Positions 11,157 to 20,455 of a stretch of 64,000 nt of DNA are shown here, one piece after another. The position numbers and the translations under genes were made by a program. Source of the stretch: AP-16 sp046727735 (GTDB taxonomy: Bacteria; Pseudomonadota; Alphaproteobacteria; Rhizobiales; Xanthobacteraceae); NCBI GenBank assembly GCA_046727735.1, contig JBKPDF010000046.1:6695-70694 (forward strand), written 5' to 3'. How positions within the stretch are numbered: the stretch's first letter is position 1; the number at the start of each line of letters is the position of its first letter. The notes beneath the pieces were generated by a model, which did not search any database, was not told where the DNA came from, and was given only the letters and a program-made list of their open reading frames with translations.

Positions 11157-12656
11157 ATGTTTCCCAAGGCGAAAACCGCGCTCAAGCCCAACACCTACGG
11201 GTTCGAATCCGAGCCGCTGGTGAAGCCGACCGGATTTCGCGAATACGACGCGCGCTGGCTGCTCGAAAAGGAGCTCAATCTCATGGGCGTGCAGGCGCTC
11301 GGGATGGGGCTCGGCACGCTCATTCATCAACTCGGCGTCGCGCCCGAGATCGTCACCGGCCACGATTTTCGCGCCTATTCGGCCGCGGTGAAGATGGCGC
11401 TCGCGTCCGGACTAATGGCCGCCGGCTGCAAGGTTTACGACATCGGCCTCGCGCTCTCGCCGATGGCGTATTTCGCCCAGTTCGATCTCGACGTGCCGTG
11501 CGTCGGCATGGTGACCGCCTCGCACAACGACAACGGCTGGACCGGGGTGAAGATGGGCGCCGACCGCCCGCGCACGTTCGGGCCCGACGAGATCGGCCGG
11601 CTCAAGGAGATCGTGATGAATGCCCGCTTCGAGCTGGCAGGCGGCGGCTCCTACCATTTCGTCGAAAATTTCGCGGAGCGCTACATCGAGGATCTCACCG
11701 ATCGGCCGAAGCTCGAGCGGCGAATCAAGGCGGTGGTCGCCTGCGGCAACGGCACCGCAGGCGCCTTCGCGCCCAAGGTGCTGGAGACGATCGGCTGCGA
11801 GGTGATCCCGCTCGATTGCGAGCTCGACTACACGTTTCCAAAATACAATCCCAATCCCGAGGACATGAAGATGCTGCATGCGGTGAGCGACGAGGTCAAG
11901 CGCACGCGCGCGGACGTCGGCCTCGCGTTCGACGGCGATGGCGACCGCTGCGGCGTCGTCGACAATGAGGGCGAGGAGATTTTCGCCGACAAGGTCGGCG
12001 TGATGCTCGCGCGCGACATTTCCTCCCTGCACCCCGGCGCGACCTTCGTGGTCGACGTGAAATCGACGGGACTGTTCGCGACCGATCCTGTGCTGAAGAA
12101 CAACCGGGTCAAGACCGATTACTGGAAGACCGGCCATTCCTACATCAAGCGGCGGGTCAACGAGATCGGCGCGATCGCCGGGTTCGAGAAATCCGGGCAC
12201 TTCTTCTTCAATGCGCCGCTCGGCCGCGGCTACGACGACGGGCTCGTCTCGGCGCTCGCTGTCTGCGACATGCTCGACCGCAATCCCGGAAAGTCCATGG
12301 CCGAGCTCAAGCACGCGCTGCCCAAGACCTGGCAATCGCCCACCATGTCGCCGCATTGCGACGACGAGATCAAATACCGGGTCGTCGACGACATCGTGAA
12401 GCACTTTCAGAAGGCGCGCGAGAAACACGAGAAAGTCGCGGGCCAAGGCATCCGCGACCTCGTCACCGTCAACGGCGTGCGGGTCACGGTCGAGGACGGC
12501 ACCTGGGGGCTGGTGCGAGCCTCCTCGAACAAGCCGGAGCTCGTGGTCGTGGTGGAGAGTCCGGTGTCCGACGCACGCATGCGCGAGATGTTCCAGGCGG
12601 TCGATCAGGCGCTACGCGTGCACAAGGAAGTCGGCGCGTACAATCAGAGCCTCTGA
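11157..12656 (+). CDS. Phosphomannomutase/phosphoglucomutase (AlgC/ManB type)
   Basis: A 499-residue alpha-D-phosphohexomutase interconverting hexose 1- and 6-phosphates, feeding GDP-mannose or UDP-glucose. Domain 1 carries the phosphoserine loop TASHNDNGW with Ser122; the metal loop is DGDGDRCGVVD; the sugar-binding loop is GFEKSGHFFF; the phosphate-binding loop near the C-terminus is VRASSNKPEL. The frame is open upstream to 10401, but homology begins at MFPKAKTALKPNTYGF, so I start at the ATG at 11157. With the UDP-glucose dehydrogenase gene nearby it probably serves surface polysaccharide synthesis. Whether mannose or glucose is preferred cannot be told. Confidence 0.93.
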   Translation: MFPKAKTALKPNTYGFESEPLVKPTGFREYDARWLLEKELNLMGVQALGMGLGTLIHQLGVAPEIVTGHDFRAYSAAVKMALASGLMAAGCKVYDIGLALSPMAYFAQFDLDVPCVGMVTASHNDNGWTGVKMGADRPRTFGPDEIGRLKEIVMNARFELAGGGSYHFVENFAERYIEDLTDRPKLERRIKAVVACGNGTAGAFAPKVLETIGCEVIPLDCELDYTFPKYNPNPEDMKMLHAVSDEVKRTRADVGLAFDGDGDRCGVVDNEGEEIFADKVGVMLARDISSLHPGATFVVDVKSTGLFATDPVLKNNRVKTDYWKTGHSYIKRRVNEIGAIAGFEKSGHFFFNAPLGRGYDDGLVSALAVCDMLDRNPGKSMAELKHALPKTWQSPTMSPHCDDEIKYRVVDDIVKHFQKAREKHEKVAGQGIRDLVTVNGVRVTVEDGTWGLVRASSNKPELVVVVESPVSDARMREMFQAVDQALRVHKEVGAYNQSL

Positions 12657-12671
12657 TCATTCTGAATCGTC

Positions 12672-12693
12672 ATGGCCGGGCTTGTCCCGGCCA
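12672..12693. repeat. Extragenic palindrome (REP-like)
   Basis: ATGGCCGGGCTTGTCCCGGCCAT is an almost perfect inverted repeat in the 116-base gap after the mutase gene, followed by a partial second copy (CACAAGGCCGGGCACGACGA) near 12741. This palindrome type is very common between genes in Bradyrhizobium-like genomes. It could stabilise the upstream mRNA end. Confidence 0.65.
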
Positions 12694-12772
12694 TCCACGG
12701 CTTTAATTTGCCCTCCGTTCACAAGGTCGCGGATACTCGGCACAAGGCCGGGCACGACGAGCTGAGGTCTTG

Positions 12773-13906
12773 ATGCGCGTTGCGATCCTCGGCGCCGGGC
12801 CCGCCGGACTTTACCTCGCCTATCTGCTCAAACGGCGGCGTCCAGAGACGCAAGTGCGCGTGTTCGAACAGAACGCGATGGACTCGACCTTCGGGTTCGG
12901 CGTCGTGTTCTCCGACCGGGCGCTCGAGTTCCTCGAAGAAGACGACGCCGCCACCTATGCGGCGATCGCGCCGCAGCTCGAGCTTTGGCGGGACCTCGCG
13001 ATCGTGCATCGCGGCGAGCGCGTTGCGATCGACGGCATCGGGTTTGCGGCGCTCGGCCGGCTGAAGCTGCTCCGCGTGCTGCAACAACGGGCACGCTCGG
13101 TCGGGATCGAGCCGGAATACGGGCGGCGGGTCGACCGCATCGATGAACTGCGCGAAGCCGATCTCGTCGTCGGCGCCGACGGCGCGAACTCGGTCGTTCG
13201 CCAAAGCTTCGCGCGCGAGCTCGGGGCCAGCGTCGACCACCTGCGCAACCGTTTCGCATGGTTCGGCACGACGCGACCCTTCGAAATTCTGACGCAGACG
13301 TTTCGCACGGCCGATTTCGGCTGCGCCAACGCCCACCACTACCGCTACTCCGCGGACATGAGCACCTTCATCGTCGAGCTCGACGCGGCGAGCTTTGAGC
13401 GCGCGGGCTTCGCCCATATGCATGAAACGCAAGCAAAACAGGTTTGCGAGCGGGTGTTCGCCGAGGATCTCCGCGGGCATCCATTGATCACCAACCGGTC
13501 GATCTGGAGGCAATTCCCCAACGTGCGCAACGAACGCTGGTCGCACGAAAAATACGTGCTGATCGGCGACGCGCTGCATACCGCGCATTTCTCGATCGGC
13601 TCGGGCACGCGGCTCGCGCTCGAGGATGCGATTGCGCTCGACCGGGCGCTCGCCGAATATCCGCGCGATCGGCGCGACGCGCTGCAAAGGTTCGAAGCAT
13701 CGCGCCGGCCGATTCTCGACAAGCTGCTCGCCGCGGCGGATTCGAGCGCGCGCTGGTACGAGCGCTTTCCCGACCACATGGCGCTCGCGCCCGTCGATCT
13801 CGCCATGAGCTACGTCACGCGCTCGGGCCGTCTCGATCGCGAGCGCCTGCGTGCGCAATCGCCGTGCTTCGTCGCGCGCTGGGAGCGGGAACGTGGGGCG
13901 GCCTGA
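12773..13906 (+). CDS. FAD-dependent aromatic-ring monooxygenase, stand-alone (salicylyl/2-aminobenzoyl-CoA hydroxylase-like)
   Basis: A 377-residue group A flavin monooxygenase. Signatures are the FAD Rossmann motif GAGPAGLYLAYLL at the N-terminus, GADGANSVVR in the middle, and GDALHTAHFSIGSGTRLALEDA near residue 270. The segment FGFGVVFSDRALEFL is typical of the N-terminal domain of salicylyl-CoA 5-hydroxylase and 2-aminobenzoyl-CoA monooxygenase/reductase, which are often fused to an old-yellow-enzyme domain absent here. I chose the ATG at 12773 over the adjacent TTG. Neighbouring genes are biosynthetic, not degradative, so the substrate is unknown. It converges with pheA. Confidence 0.75.
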   Translation: MRVAILGAGPAGLYLAYLLKRRRPETQVRVFEQNAMDSTFGFGVVFSDRALEFLEEDDAATYAAIAPQLELWRDLAIVHRGERVAIDGIGFAALGRLKLLRVLQQRARSVGIEPEYGRRVDRIDELREADLVVGADGANSVVRQSFARELGASVDHLRNRFAWFGTTRPFEILTQTFRTADFGCANAHHYRYSADMSTFIVELDAASFERAGFAHMHETQAKQVCERVFAEDLRGHPLITNRSIWRQFPNVRNERWSHEKYVLIGDALHTAHFSIGSGTRLALEDAIALDRALAEYPRDRRDALQRFEASRRPILDKLLAAADSSARWYERFPDHMALAPVDLAMSYVTRSGRLDRERLRAQSPCFVARWERERGAA

Positions 13907-13946
13907 CATGTTCCCCGACGCTGCGCGCAGCGCGGCGATCCGGAAA

Positions 13947-14804
13947 CTACGTCTGCTCGGCGAACGTCGAGCGGAACGGGTGGGCCGGATAGACGCCGAG
14001 GATCTTCAGCTCTTTCGAGAAGAACGCCAGCTCCTCGAGCGCGAGCGCGAGCGCGCGATCGTCGGGATGGCCTTCGACGTCGGCATAGAACTGGGTCGCG
14101 AAGAAATTGCCTTCGAGCATGTAGCTTTCGAGCTTCGTCATGTTGATGCCGTTGGTCGCGAACCCGCCGAGCGCCTTGTAGAGCGCGGCCGGGACGTTGC
14201 GCACCCGGAACAGGAACGTGGTGACGACGGTGCCGTCGCCGCTCTTCGCCCATCGCGCCTCGCGGGCGAGCACGATGAAACGCGTGGTGTTGTGCGCCTC
14301 GTCCTCGATGTTCTCGGCGAGGATGTCGAGGCCGTAGATCTCGGCCGCAAGCCCAGAGGCGATCGCGGCGCGCGTCTTGTCGCCGCGCTCGGCGACCTCG
14401 CGCGCGGATCCGGCGGTGTCGGCGGCCACGATGGTCTTGAGCCCGAGCTTACGGATCACCTCGCGGCACTGGCCGAGCGCCATCACATGGCTCTCGACCG
14501 AGCGGATTCGATCGAGCTTGGCTCCCCTGGGCGCCATCAGCTGATGCCGGATCGGCAGGAACCACTCCGCCACGATGTGCAGGTCCGCGGTCGGCATCAG
14601 ATGATGAATATCGGCGACCCGTCCGGCGACCGAGTTCTCGATCGGGATCATGCCGAGCGCGGCCTCGCCGCTCTCGACCGCCGCGAACGCGTCCTCGAAG
14701 GTCGGGCAGGGCACCGCCTCGTGATCCGGATAGGCCTCGCGGCAGGCGATGTGCGAGTTGGCGCCCGGCTCGCCCTGGAACACGATTTTTGCTGACCCGC
14801 TCAT
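13947..14804 (-). CDS. pheA: Prephenate dehydratase
   Basis: A 285-residue monofunctional prephenate dehydratase that makes phenylpyruvate for phenylalanine synthesis. The catalytic domain shows FQGEPGANSHIAC at the N-terminus, MIPIENSVAGRV, SHVMALGQCREVI and NTTRFIVLA (the TRF catalytic triad region). The last about 90 residues form an ACT regulatory domain (RNVPAALYKALGGFATNGINM, LESYMLEG), which normally binds phenylalanine for feedback inhibition. It is followed 28 bases upstream on the same strand by kdsB, so pheA is probably cotranscribed downstream of kdsB, a pairing common in the order. Confidence 0.96.
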   Translation of the reverse strand: MSGSAKIVFQGEPGANSHIACREAYPDHEAVPCPTFEDAFAAVESGEAALGMIPIENSVAGRVADIHHLMPTADLHIVAEWFLPIRHQLMAPRGAKLDRIRSVESHVMALGQCREVIRKLGLKTIVAADTAGSAREVAERGDKTRAAIASGLAAEIYGLDILAENIEDEAHNTTRFIVLAREARWAKSGDGTVVTTFLFRVRNVPAALYKALGGFATNGINMTKLESYMLEGNFFATQFYADVEGHPDDRALALALEELAFFSKELKILGVYPAHPFRSTFAEQT

Positions 14805-14832
14805 CGTTGCTTCACTCCGGATCTCCGCGAGT

Positions 14833-15564
14833 TCAGGCTCGCATCGAGGCCCGTACCCAATCGAGATCCTCCGGCGTGTTCACTTCGGGCGGGGCGCGCT
14901 CGACGATCGCCACGTCTATGCGCATGCCGGCTTCGAGCGCGCGGAGCTGCTCGAGCTTCTCGCGCAGCTCGAGCGGCGAGGGCGGCAGCCCGACAAAGCG
15001 GTCGAGCGCCTCGCGGCGAAACGCGTAGAGCCCGAAATGATGGAACAGCGGACCCTCGCCCCAGGGCGCACTGGCGCGGGTGAAATACAGCGCGCGCAAG
15101 CGACCCGCCGCGACCGGGGATCCGACCACCTTGACGAAATTCGGATTGTCGCGAGCGGCCGGATCGCGGATCTCCGCCGCCGTGGTGGCGATGTCGACGC
15201 TCGCGTCAAGGAGCGGCCGAAGCGCGGCCGCGATCGCGCCCGGTTCAACGCTCGGCATATCGCCCTGCACGTTGATGACGATCTTCATTCTCCGCTCGGG
15301 GTCGATCAGGTCCGCGGCCTCGTGGACCCGATCGGAGCCGGACGGATGGTCGCCACGCGTCATCACCGCGCGGCCGCCGGCTTTGCCGACGGCCGCCACG
15401 ATTTCCTCGCTGTCGGTGGCGACCACGACCGGGCCGACCGCTGCCTTGGTCGCCCGTTCGAGCACGTGCACGATCATCGGCCGGCCACAAAGATCGGCGA
15501 GCGGCTTTGCGGGAAGCCGGGTCGATGCCAGCCGGGCGGGAATGACGAGGAGGGCATCGGCCAT
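14833..15564 (-). CDS. kdsB: 3-deoxy-manno-octulosonate (CMP-KDO) cytidylyltransferase
   Basis: A 243-residue enzyme that activates KDO with CTP to CMP-KDO for lipid A-core assembly. The start chosen is the ATG at 15564, giving MADALLVIPARLASTRLPAKPL, the diagnostic nucleotide-binding N-terminus; an upstream open stretch to 15843 has no homology. Other motifs are TRGDHPSGSDRVHEAA, INVQGDMPSVEP and HHFGLYAFRREAL. It is divergent from the cytochrome gene with about 185 bases between starts and precedes pheA. Confidence 0.96.
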   Translation of the reverse strand: MADALLVIPARLASTRLPAKPLADLCGRPMIVHVLERATKAAVGPVVVATDSEEIVAAVGKAGGRAVMTRGDHPSGSDRVHEAADLIDPERRMKIVINVQGDMPSVEPGAIAAALRPLLDASVDIATTAAEIRDPAARDNPNFVKVVGSPVAAGRLRALYFTRASAPWGEGPLFHHFGLYAFRREALDRFVGLPPSPLELREKLEQLRALEAGMRIDVAIVERAPPEVNTPEDLDWVRASMRA

Positions 15565-15748
15565 CTGTTTCCGGGCGGTCCCGGCCTCGACAGAGAGTTG
15601 GCACAATTGCGCTTCGCGGCTTGCTCCGCGGCGCAAGCTCGGATCGTTCGGCAATGCGCGCTGCTTATACGGGTTGCCACCGACGAGGCAACCGGTTATC
15701 TGTCCGCCCGCGTTCCGGCCGATCGCGCCCCGCAACGAGCGCTCCCCG

Positions 15749-16513
15749 ATGGATTCCTTCGAGCTCAACAAGATCCTCGGCGCCGTCCTGTTCACCTGTC
15801 TGGTTCTGCTCGCGCTCAACATCGCGGCCGGAGCCTTGTTCACGCCGGAGCCTCCGAAGAAACCCGGCTACGAAATCGCGGTGCAGGAGGAGCCGGCCGG
15901 CGGAGCGGCGGCCGCGGCGGCAGCGGCCGCCGAGGAACCGATCGAACAGGCGCTCGCCAGTGCCGATCCCAAACGCGGCCAGCAGGCCGTGAAAGTCTGC
16001 CAGACTTGCCACACCTTCGAAAAAGGCGGCCCCAACAAGATCGGGCCGAATCTCTGGGAGGTCGTTGGGCGCAAGAAAGGCACCGAGGGCGGGTTCGCCT
16101 ATTCGGATGCGATCAAGTCCAAAGGCGGCGAATGGAATGTGGACGACCTCAATAAATTCTTGACCAGCCCTAGGGCGTTTGCACCCGGCACGAAGATGAG
16201 CTTCGCCGGGCTGCAGCGGGAGAACCAGCGCGCCGACGTGATCGCGTATTTGAACAGCCTCGCCGACAATCCGAAGCCGCTGCCGACCGCGGCGGCGCCG
16301 GCCGGCAAGGAGCAGGGGCAGACACCGGCGCCGGGCGGGCAGGCCACCCCGCAGGGCCAGTCGGCGCCCGGCGCCAATCCCAGTTCGCCGGCTGGGCGGG
16401 CCGAATCGCAAGCTCCGGGACCGGCGCAGCCCCAGGTAACTTCCCCGGGGCAGTCGCAGTCGCCCCAGCCGGGCAGCCCGAAGAGTCCTTCGCCCGGCCA
16501 GAAGAGCGAGTGA
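15749..16513 (+). CDS. cycM: Membrane-anchored c-type cytochrome (CycM-like)
   Basis: A 254-residue class I cytochrome c. An N-terminal uncleaved anchor (residues about 9-30, GAVLFTCLVLLALNIAAGALF) precedes an Ala/Glu-rich linker, then haem motif CQTCH at 84-88, the GPNLWEVVGRKKG loop and the Met150 axial ligand in GTKMSF. In Bradyrhizobium CycM carries electrons from the bc1 complex to aa3 oxidase; that role is inferred from resemblance and from the kdsB-pheA context. The last about 80 residues are an unusual Pro/Gly/Gln/Ser-rich tail extending beyond the cytochrome fold. The ATG at 15749 places the anchor correctly. Confidence 0.9.
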   Translation: MDSFELNKILGAVLFTCLVLLALNIAAGALFTPEPPKKPGYEIAVQEEPAGGAAAAAAAAAEEPIEQALASADPKRGQQAVKVCQTCHTFEKGGPNKIGPNLWEVVGRKKGTEGGFAYSDAIKSKGGEWNVDDLNKFLTSPRAFAPGTKMSFAGLQRENQRADVIAYLNSLADNPKPLPTAAAPAGKEQGQTPAPGGQATPQGQSAPGANPSSPAGRAESQAPGPAQPQVTSPGQSQSPQPGSPKSPSPGQKSE

Positions 16514-16634
16514 TCACGTCCCACGGCGACCGCGATCGGTCGACGCCCGGCGGAAATTCACTCGGTTGCCAATGGCCTGGGCGTTACCAGATCGATGCGG
16601 GCATGATCCCGCCGGCCATCATCGGAGTTGATCC

Positions 16635-18524
16635 GTGCATCCGACCCGTCGAACCGTTTTGCGCATCGGCTCGCTCGCCCTCGCAGGTCCCGCCGCGACT
16701 CTCTTCGCACTCCCGGGCAAAGCGCAAACCGCGCCCGCCGGGCCGGAGCGGAACTGGCGCCACGGCCTGTCGCTGTTCGGCGATCTGCACTACCCGGCGG
16801 ACTTCGAGCGCTTCGATTACGTCCGACCGGATGCACCGCGCGGCGGCACGGTGCGGCTGAGCGCGCTCGGCACCTTCGACAATTTCAATGTCGCGGTGGC
16901 GAGCGTCAAAGGCCAGCTCGCGGCCGGGGTGGGGCTCGTCTACAACCGGCTGCTGGCGGGCGCGGCCGATGAAGTGACGACGATGTACGGCCTGCTCGCC
17001 GAGGCGGTCGATTACCCGCCCGACCATTCGCACGTCGCGTACCGGCTGCGGCCGCAGGCGCGCTGGCACGACGGCACGCCGGTCAGCGTCGAAGACGTGA
17101 TTTTCTCGTTCGAGACCTGGAAGAAGCACGATCCCGAGCTCGCGGCCTATTATCGTCATGTCGTGAAGGCGGAGCGCACCGGCGAGCGCGAGGTGTCGTT
17201 CACCTTCGACTCCGCGGGCAACCGCGAGCTGCCGCTGATCGTCGGCGAGCTCATGGTACTGCCCAAGCACTGGTGGCTGGCGAGCGACAAGAGCGGCAAC
17301 AAGCGCGATGTCTCCGCGACGACGCTCGAGCCGCCGCTCGGCGCCGGGGCCTACCGGATCAAAAGCTTCGTGCCGGGACGCTCGATCGCCTACGAGCGGG
17401 TCAAGGACTATTGGGGCGAGAATCTCAACGTGAACGTCGGGCACAACAATTTCGAGGAGATCCGCTTCGAATATTTCCGGGATTCCACCGTCGCGCTCGA
17501 AGCTTTCAAGGGCGATCAGATCGATTGGCGCACCGAGAACAGCGCCAAGAACTGGGCGACGGCCTACGATTTTCCCGCCGTGCGCGACAAGCGGGTCGTC
17601 ATCGAAGAATTTCCGGCGCGCAGCCGCGGCGTGATGCAGGCTTTCGTCTTCAACATCCGGCGTGACAAGTTCAAGGATCCGCGGCTGCGGCGTGCGTTCA
17701 ATTTCGCCTTCGATTTCGAGGAGATGAACAAGCAGATCTTCTACGGCCAGTACCGCAGGATCTCCAGCTATTTCGACGGCACGGAGCTCGCCTCCTCGGG
17801 GCTTCCCGACGGGCAGGAACTGCAGATTCTGGAAACGGTGCGCGCGAAGGTGCCGCCGGAGATGTTCACGACGCCCTACAGCAATCCGGTAGCCGGGAAT
17901 GCCGAGGCGGTCCGCGCCAATCTGCGCGAAGCCGTGAAGCTGTTGAAGGAAGCCGGCTACGAAGTTCGCGACCGCCGGCTGGTCGACGCAGCAACCGGCG
18001 AGCCGTTCGCGGTCGAGGTCCTCGTCGACGAGCCGGCCTATGAACGCATCGTCCTGTTCTACCGGCCCTCGCTCGAGCGGCTCGGCATGACCGTCAGCGT
18101 GCGTACCGTGGACGACGTCCAGTACCAGAACCGGCTGCGGCAATGGGACTACGACGTGATCATCGCGTCGTGGGGCGAATCGCTCTCGCCCGGCAACGAG
18201 CAACGCGGCTATTGGGGATCGCAGGCTGCCGACATGCCCGGCAGTCGCAACTACATCGGCATCAAGAACCAAGCCGTCGATGCGTTGATCGACCGTATCA
18301 TCTTTGCCAAGGACCGCGCCGAGCTCGTGGCCGCCACCAAGGCGCTCGACCGGGTGCTGCTGTGGAATTTCTACGTCGTTCCGCAATGGACCTACGATAA
18401 GGTGCGCACCGCCCGCTGGGACCGGTTCGGCCGGCCGCAGCTCTTGCCGCGCTACAACGAACCGGATTTCCCCGGAATTTGGTGGTGGGACAGCAATCGC
18501 GCCACCAAGGTCGGAAGCCGCTAG
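16635..18524 (+). CDS. yejA: Peptide ABC transporter substrate-binding protein (YejA-like), first copy
   Basis: A 629-residue family 5 extracellular solute-binding protein of the YejA (microcin C/oligopeptide) type. It starts at a GTG at 16635 with GGAG at 16624-16627. The N-terminus TRRTVLRIGSLALAG is a Tat-like twin-arginine signal ending near AQTA. Mature features include HGLSLFGDLHYPADFERFDYV, PRGGTVRL and LRPQARWHDGTPVSVEDV. It begins the yej operon; its TAG overlaps the GTG of a second binding protein. Transported substrate is probably short peptides or peptide-like compounds. Confidence 0.9.
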   Translation: MHPTRRTVLRIGSLALAGPAATLFALPGKAQTAPAGPERNWRHGLSLFGDLHYPADFERFDYVRPDAPRGGTVRLSALGTFDNFNVAVASVKGQLAAGVGLVYNRLLAGAADEVTTMYGLLAEAVDYPPDHSHVAYRLRPQARWHDGTPVSVEDVIFSFETWKKHDPELAAYYRHVVKAERTGEREVSFTFDSAGNRELPLIVGELMVLPKHWWLASDKSGNKRDVSATTLEPPLGAGAYRIKSFVPGRSIAYERVKDYWGENLNVNVGHNNFEEIRFEYFRDSTVALEAFKGDQIDWRTENSAKNWATAYDFPAVRDKRVVIEEFPARSRGVMQAFVFNIRRDKFKDPRLRRAFNFAFDFEEMNKQIFYGQYRRISSYFDGTELASSGLPDGQELQILETVRAKVPPEMFTTPYSNPVAGNAEAVRANLREAVKLLKEAGYEVRDRRLVDAATGEPFAVEVLVDEPAYERIVLFYRPSLERLGMTVSVRTVDDVQYQNRLRQWDYDVIIASWGESLSPGNEQRGYWGSQAADMPGSRNYIGIKNQAVDALIDRIIFAKDRAELVAATKALDRVLLWNFYVVPQWTYDKVRTARWDRFGRPQLLPRYNEPDFPGIWWWDSNRATKVGSR

Positions 18525-20437
18525 TGCGCCGCGGCGCTTTCCGCACGCCGGCTCCGCCGTTGCGCGCCGGGCTGCCGCTCACGCGGCGCAAGGTGCTCGG
18601 GTTCGCGGCGGGCACTCTCGTGCTCGGTCTTCCGCGACCGCTCCCGGCGGGCGAAGCCGACGGCGAGGTCGAGACCCACGGACTCTCGGCGTTCGGCGAC
18701 CTCAAATATCCGGCGGATTTTCTGCATTTCGATTACGTCGATCCCAAGGCCCCGAAGGGCGGCATCTTCTCCCAGATCGGCCCCGATCGGCAGTACAACC
18801 AGTCTTTCCAGACCTTCAATTCCCTCAACGCCTACATCCTCAAGGGCGACGGCGCACAGGGCATGGCGCTCACGTTCGCGACCCTGATGGCGCGCGCAAG
18901 CGACGAGCCGGACGCGGTCTACGGGCTCGCCGCTCGCGCCGTGCGCATCTCGGCCGACCGGCGCACGTACCGCTTCTTGCTCCGCCCCGAGGCGCGCTTC
19001 CACGACGGCTCGCGCCTCACCGCGCACGACGCGGCATTCTCGCTGACCACGCTCAAGGCCAAGGGGCATCCGATCATCGGACAGTTCCTGCGGGATTTCG
19101 AAGGTGCGCAGGCCGAGGATGCAGACATTCTCGTCGTTCGCTTCGCGCAAAAGCGCGCGCGCGACGTGCCGCTGTTCGTCGCGACGCTGCCGATCTTCTC
19201 CCGTGCCTATTACACCGCCCATCCGTTCGAGGAGACGAGCCTCGAGGTTCCGCTCGGCTCCGGTGCTTACCGGGTCGGCCGTTTCGAGCCCGGTCGCTTC
19301 ATCGAATTCGAGCGGGTCAAGGATTGGTGGGGTGCCGCGCTGCCGGTCTCGCGTGGGCAGAACAATTTCGACGTGGTGCGGTTCGAATTTTACCGCGACC
19401 GCGACGTCGCCTTCGAAGGCTTCACCGCCAAGAATTATCTGTTTCGCGAGGAATTCACCTCGCGCATCTGGGCGACGCGCTACGATTTTCCGGCGCTGCG
19501 CGACGGACGGGTCAAGCGGGAAGTGGTGCCGGACGACACCCCCTCGGGCGCGCAGGGCTGGTTCATCAACACGCGCCGGGAGAAATTCAAGGATCCGCGC
19601 CTGCGCGAGGCGCTGATCGACGCCTTCGATTTCGAATGGACCAACAAGTCCATCATGTACGGCTCCTACGAGCGCACCCATTCGGTGTTCCAGAATTCCG
19701 ACATGGTGGCGTCCGGCAAGCCCAGGCCGGAAGAGCTGGCGTTGCTCGAGCCATTCCGGGAAACGCTGCCCGAGGAAGTGTTCGGCGAGGCTTTCGTGCC
19801 GCCGATGTCCGACGGCTCCGGCCAGGACCGCAGCCTGTTGCGCAAGGCCAACCAGCTGCTGCAGCAAGCGGGCCTATCGGTGAAGAGCGGCAAGCGCGTC
19901 AACGCCCGCGGCGAGCCGATCACGATCGAGTTCCTGATCGACGAGCCGGGGTTCGAGCCGCATCACATGCCGTTCATCAAGAATCTCGGCGTGCTCGGCA
20001 TCGAGGCGAGCCTGCGGCTGGTCGACCCGGTGCAGTTTCGCGCCCGTGTCGACCAATTCGATTTCGACATCACGGTCGAACGCTTCAGCTTCTCGACGAC
20101 GCCGGGGGATGCGCTGCGCTCGTATTTCTCCTCCGCGGCGGCCGCGCTCAAGGGCTCGCAGAACCTCGCCGGCATCGCCGATCCGGTGATCGACGCGCTG
20201 ATCGACAAGATCATCGCGGCCGAGACGCGGCCCGCAATGGTGAACGCGTGCCGGGCGCTCGATCGCGTGATCCGCGCCAGGCGATACTGGATTCCGCACT
20301 GGTACAAGCCGACCCATTGGTTCGCGTACTGGGACGTGTTCGCGCGTCCTGCGGCAAATCCGCGCTACGCGCGCGGCGTTCCCGAGACCTGGTGGTACGA
20401 TCCCGGCAAGGCCGCGAAACTCGAGCGCGCCGGCTGA
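18524..20437 (+). CDS. Peptide ABC transporter substrate-binding protein (YejA-like), second copy
   Basis: A 637-residue paralogue of the preceding protein. I chose the GTG at 18524, which overlaps the upstream stop in TAGTG and suggests translational coupling; the frame is open a further 45 bases upstream. It has a twin-arginine leader (LTRRKVLGFAAGTLVLG), then THGLSAFGDLKYPADFLHFDYV, which mirrors the first copy. The two proteins are clearly homologous along their length but well diverged, so the duplication is old and they may present different ligands to the same YejBEF channel. It is separated from yejB by 18 bases. Confidence 0.9.
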   Translation: MRRGAFRTPAPPLRAGLPLTRRKVLGFAAGTLVLGLPRPLPAGEADGEVETHGLSAFGDLKYPADFLHFDYVDPKAPKGGIFSQIGPDRQYNQSFQTFNSLNAYILKGDGAQGMALTFATLMARASDEPDAVYGLAARAVRISADRRTYRFLLRPEARFHDGSRLTAHDAAFSLTTLKAKGHPIIGQFLRDFEGAQAEDADILVVRFAQKRARDVPLFVATLPIFSRAYYTAHPFEETSLEVPLGSGAYRVGRFEPGRFIEFERVKDWWGAALPVSRGQNNFDVVRFEFYRDRDVAFEGFTAKNYLFREEFTSRIWATRYDFPALRDGRVKREVVPDDTPSGAQGWFINTRREKFKDPRLREALIDAFDFEWTNKSIMYGSYERTHSVFQNSDMVASGKPRPEELALLEPFRETLPEEVFGEAFVPPMSDGSGQDRSLLRKANQLLQQAGLSVKSGKRVNARGEPITIEFLIDEPGFEPHHMPFIKNLGVLGIEASLRLVDPVQFRARVDQFDFDITVERFSFSTTPGDALRSYFSSAAAALKGSQNLAGIADPVIDALIDKIIAAETRPAMVNACRALDRVIRARRYWIPHWYKPTHWFAYWDVFARPAANPRYARGVPETWWYDPGKAAKLERAG

Positions 20438-20455
20438 GGGGCCGATCGCAAGGAC

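Noticed and set aside
11190..11215. GGGTTCGAATCC-like T-arm sequence
   Set aside because: It lies inside the conserved mutase coding sequence and has no matching acceptor or anticodon stems.
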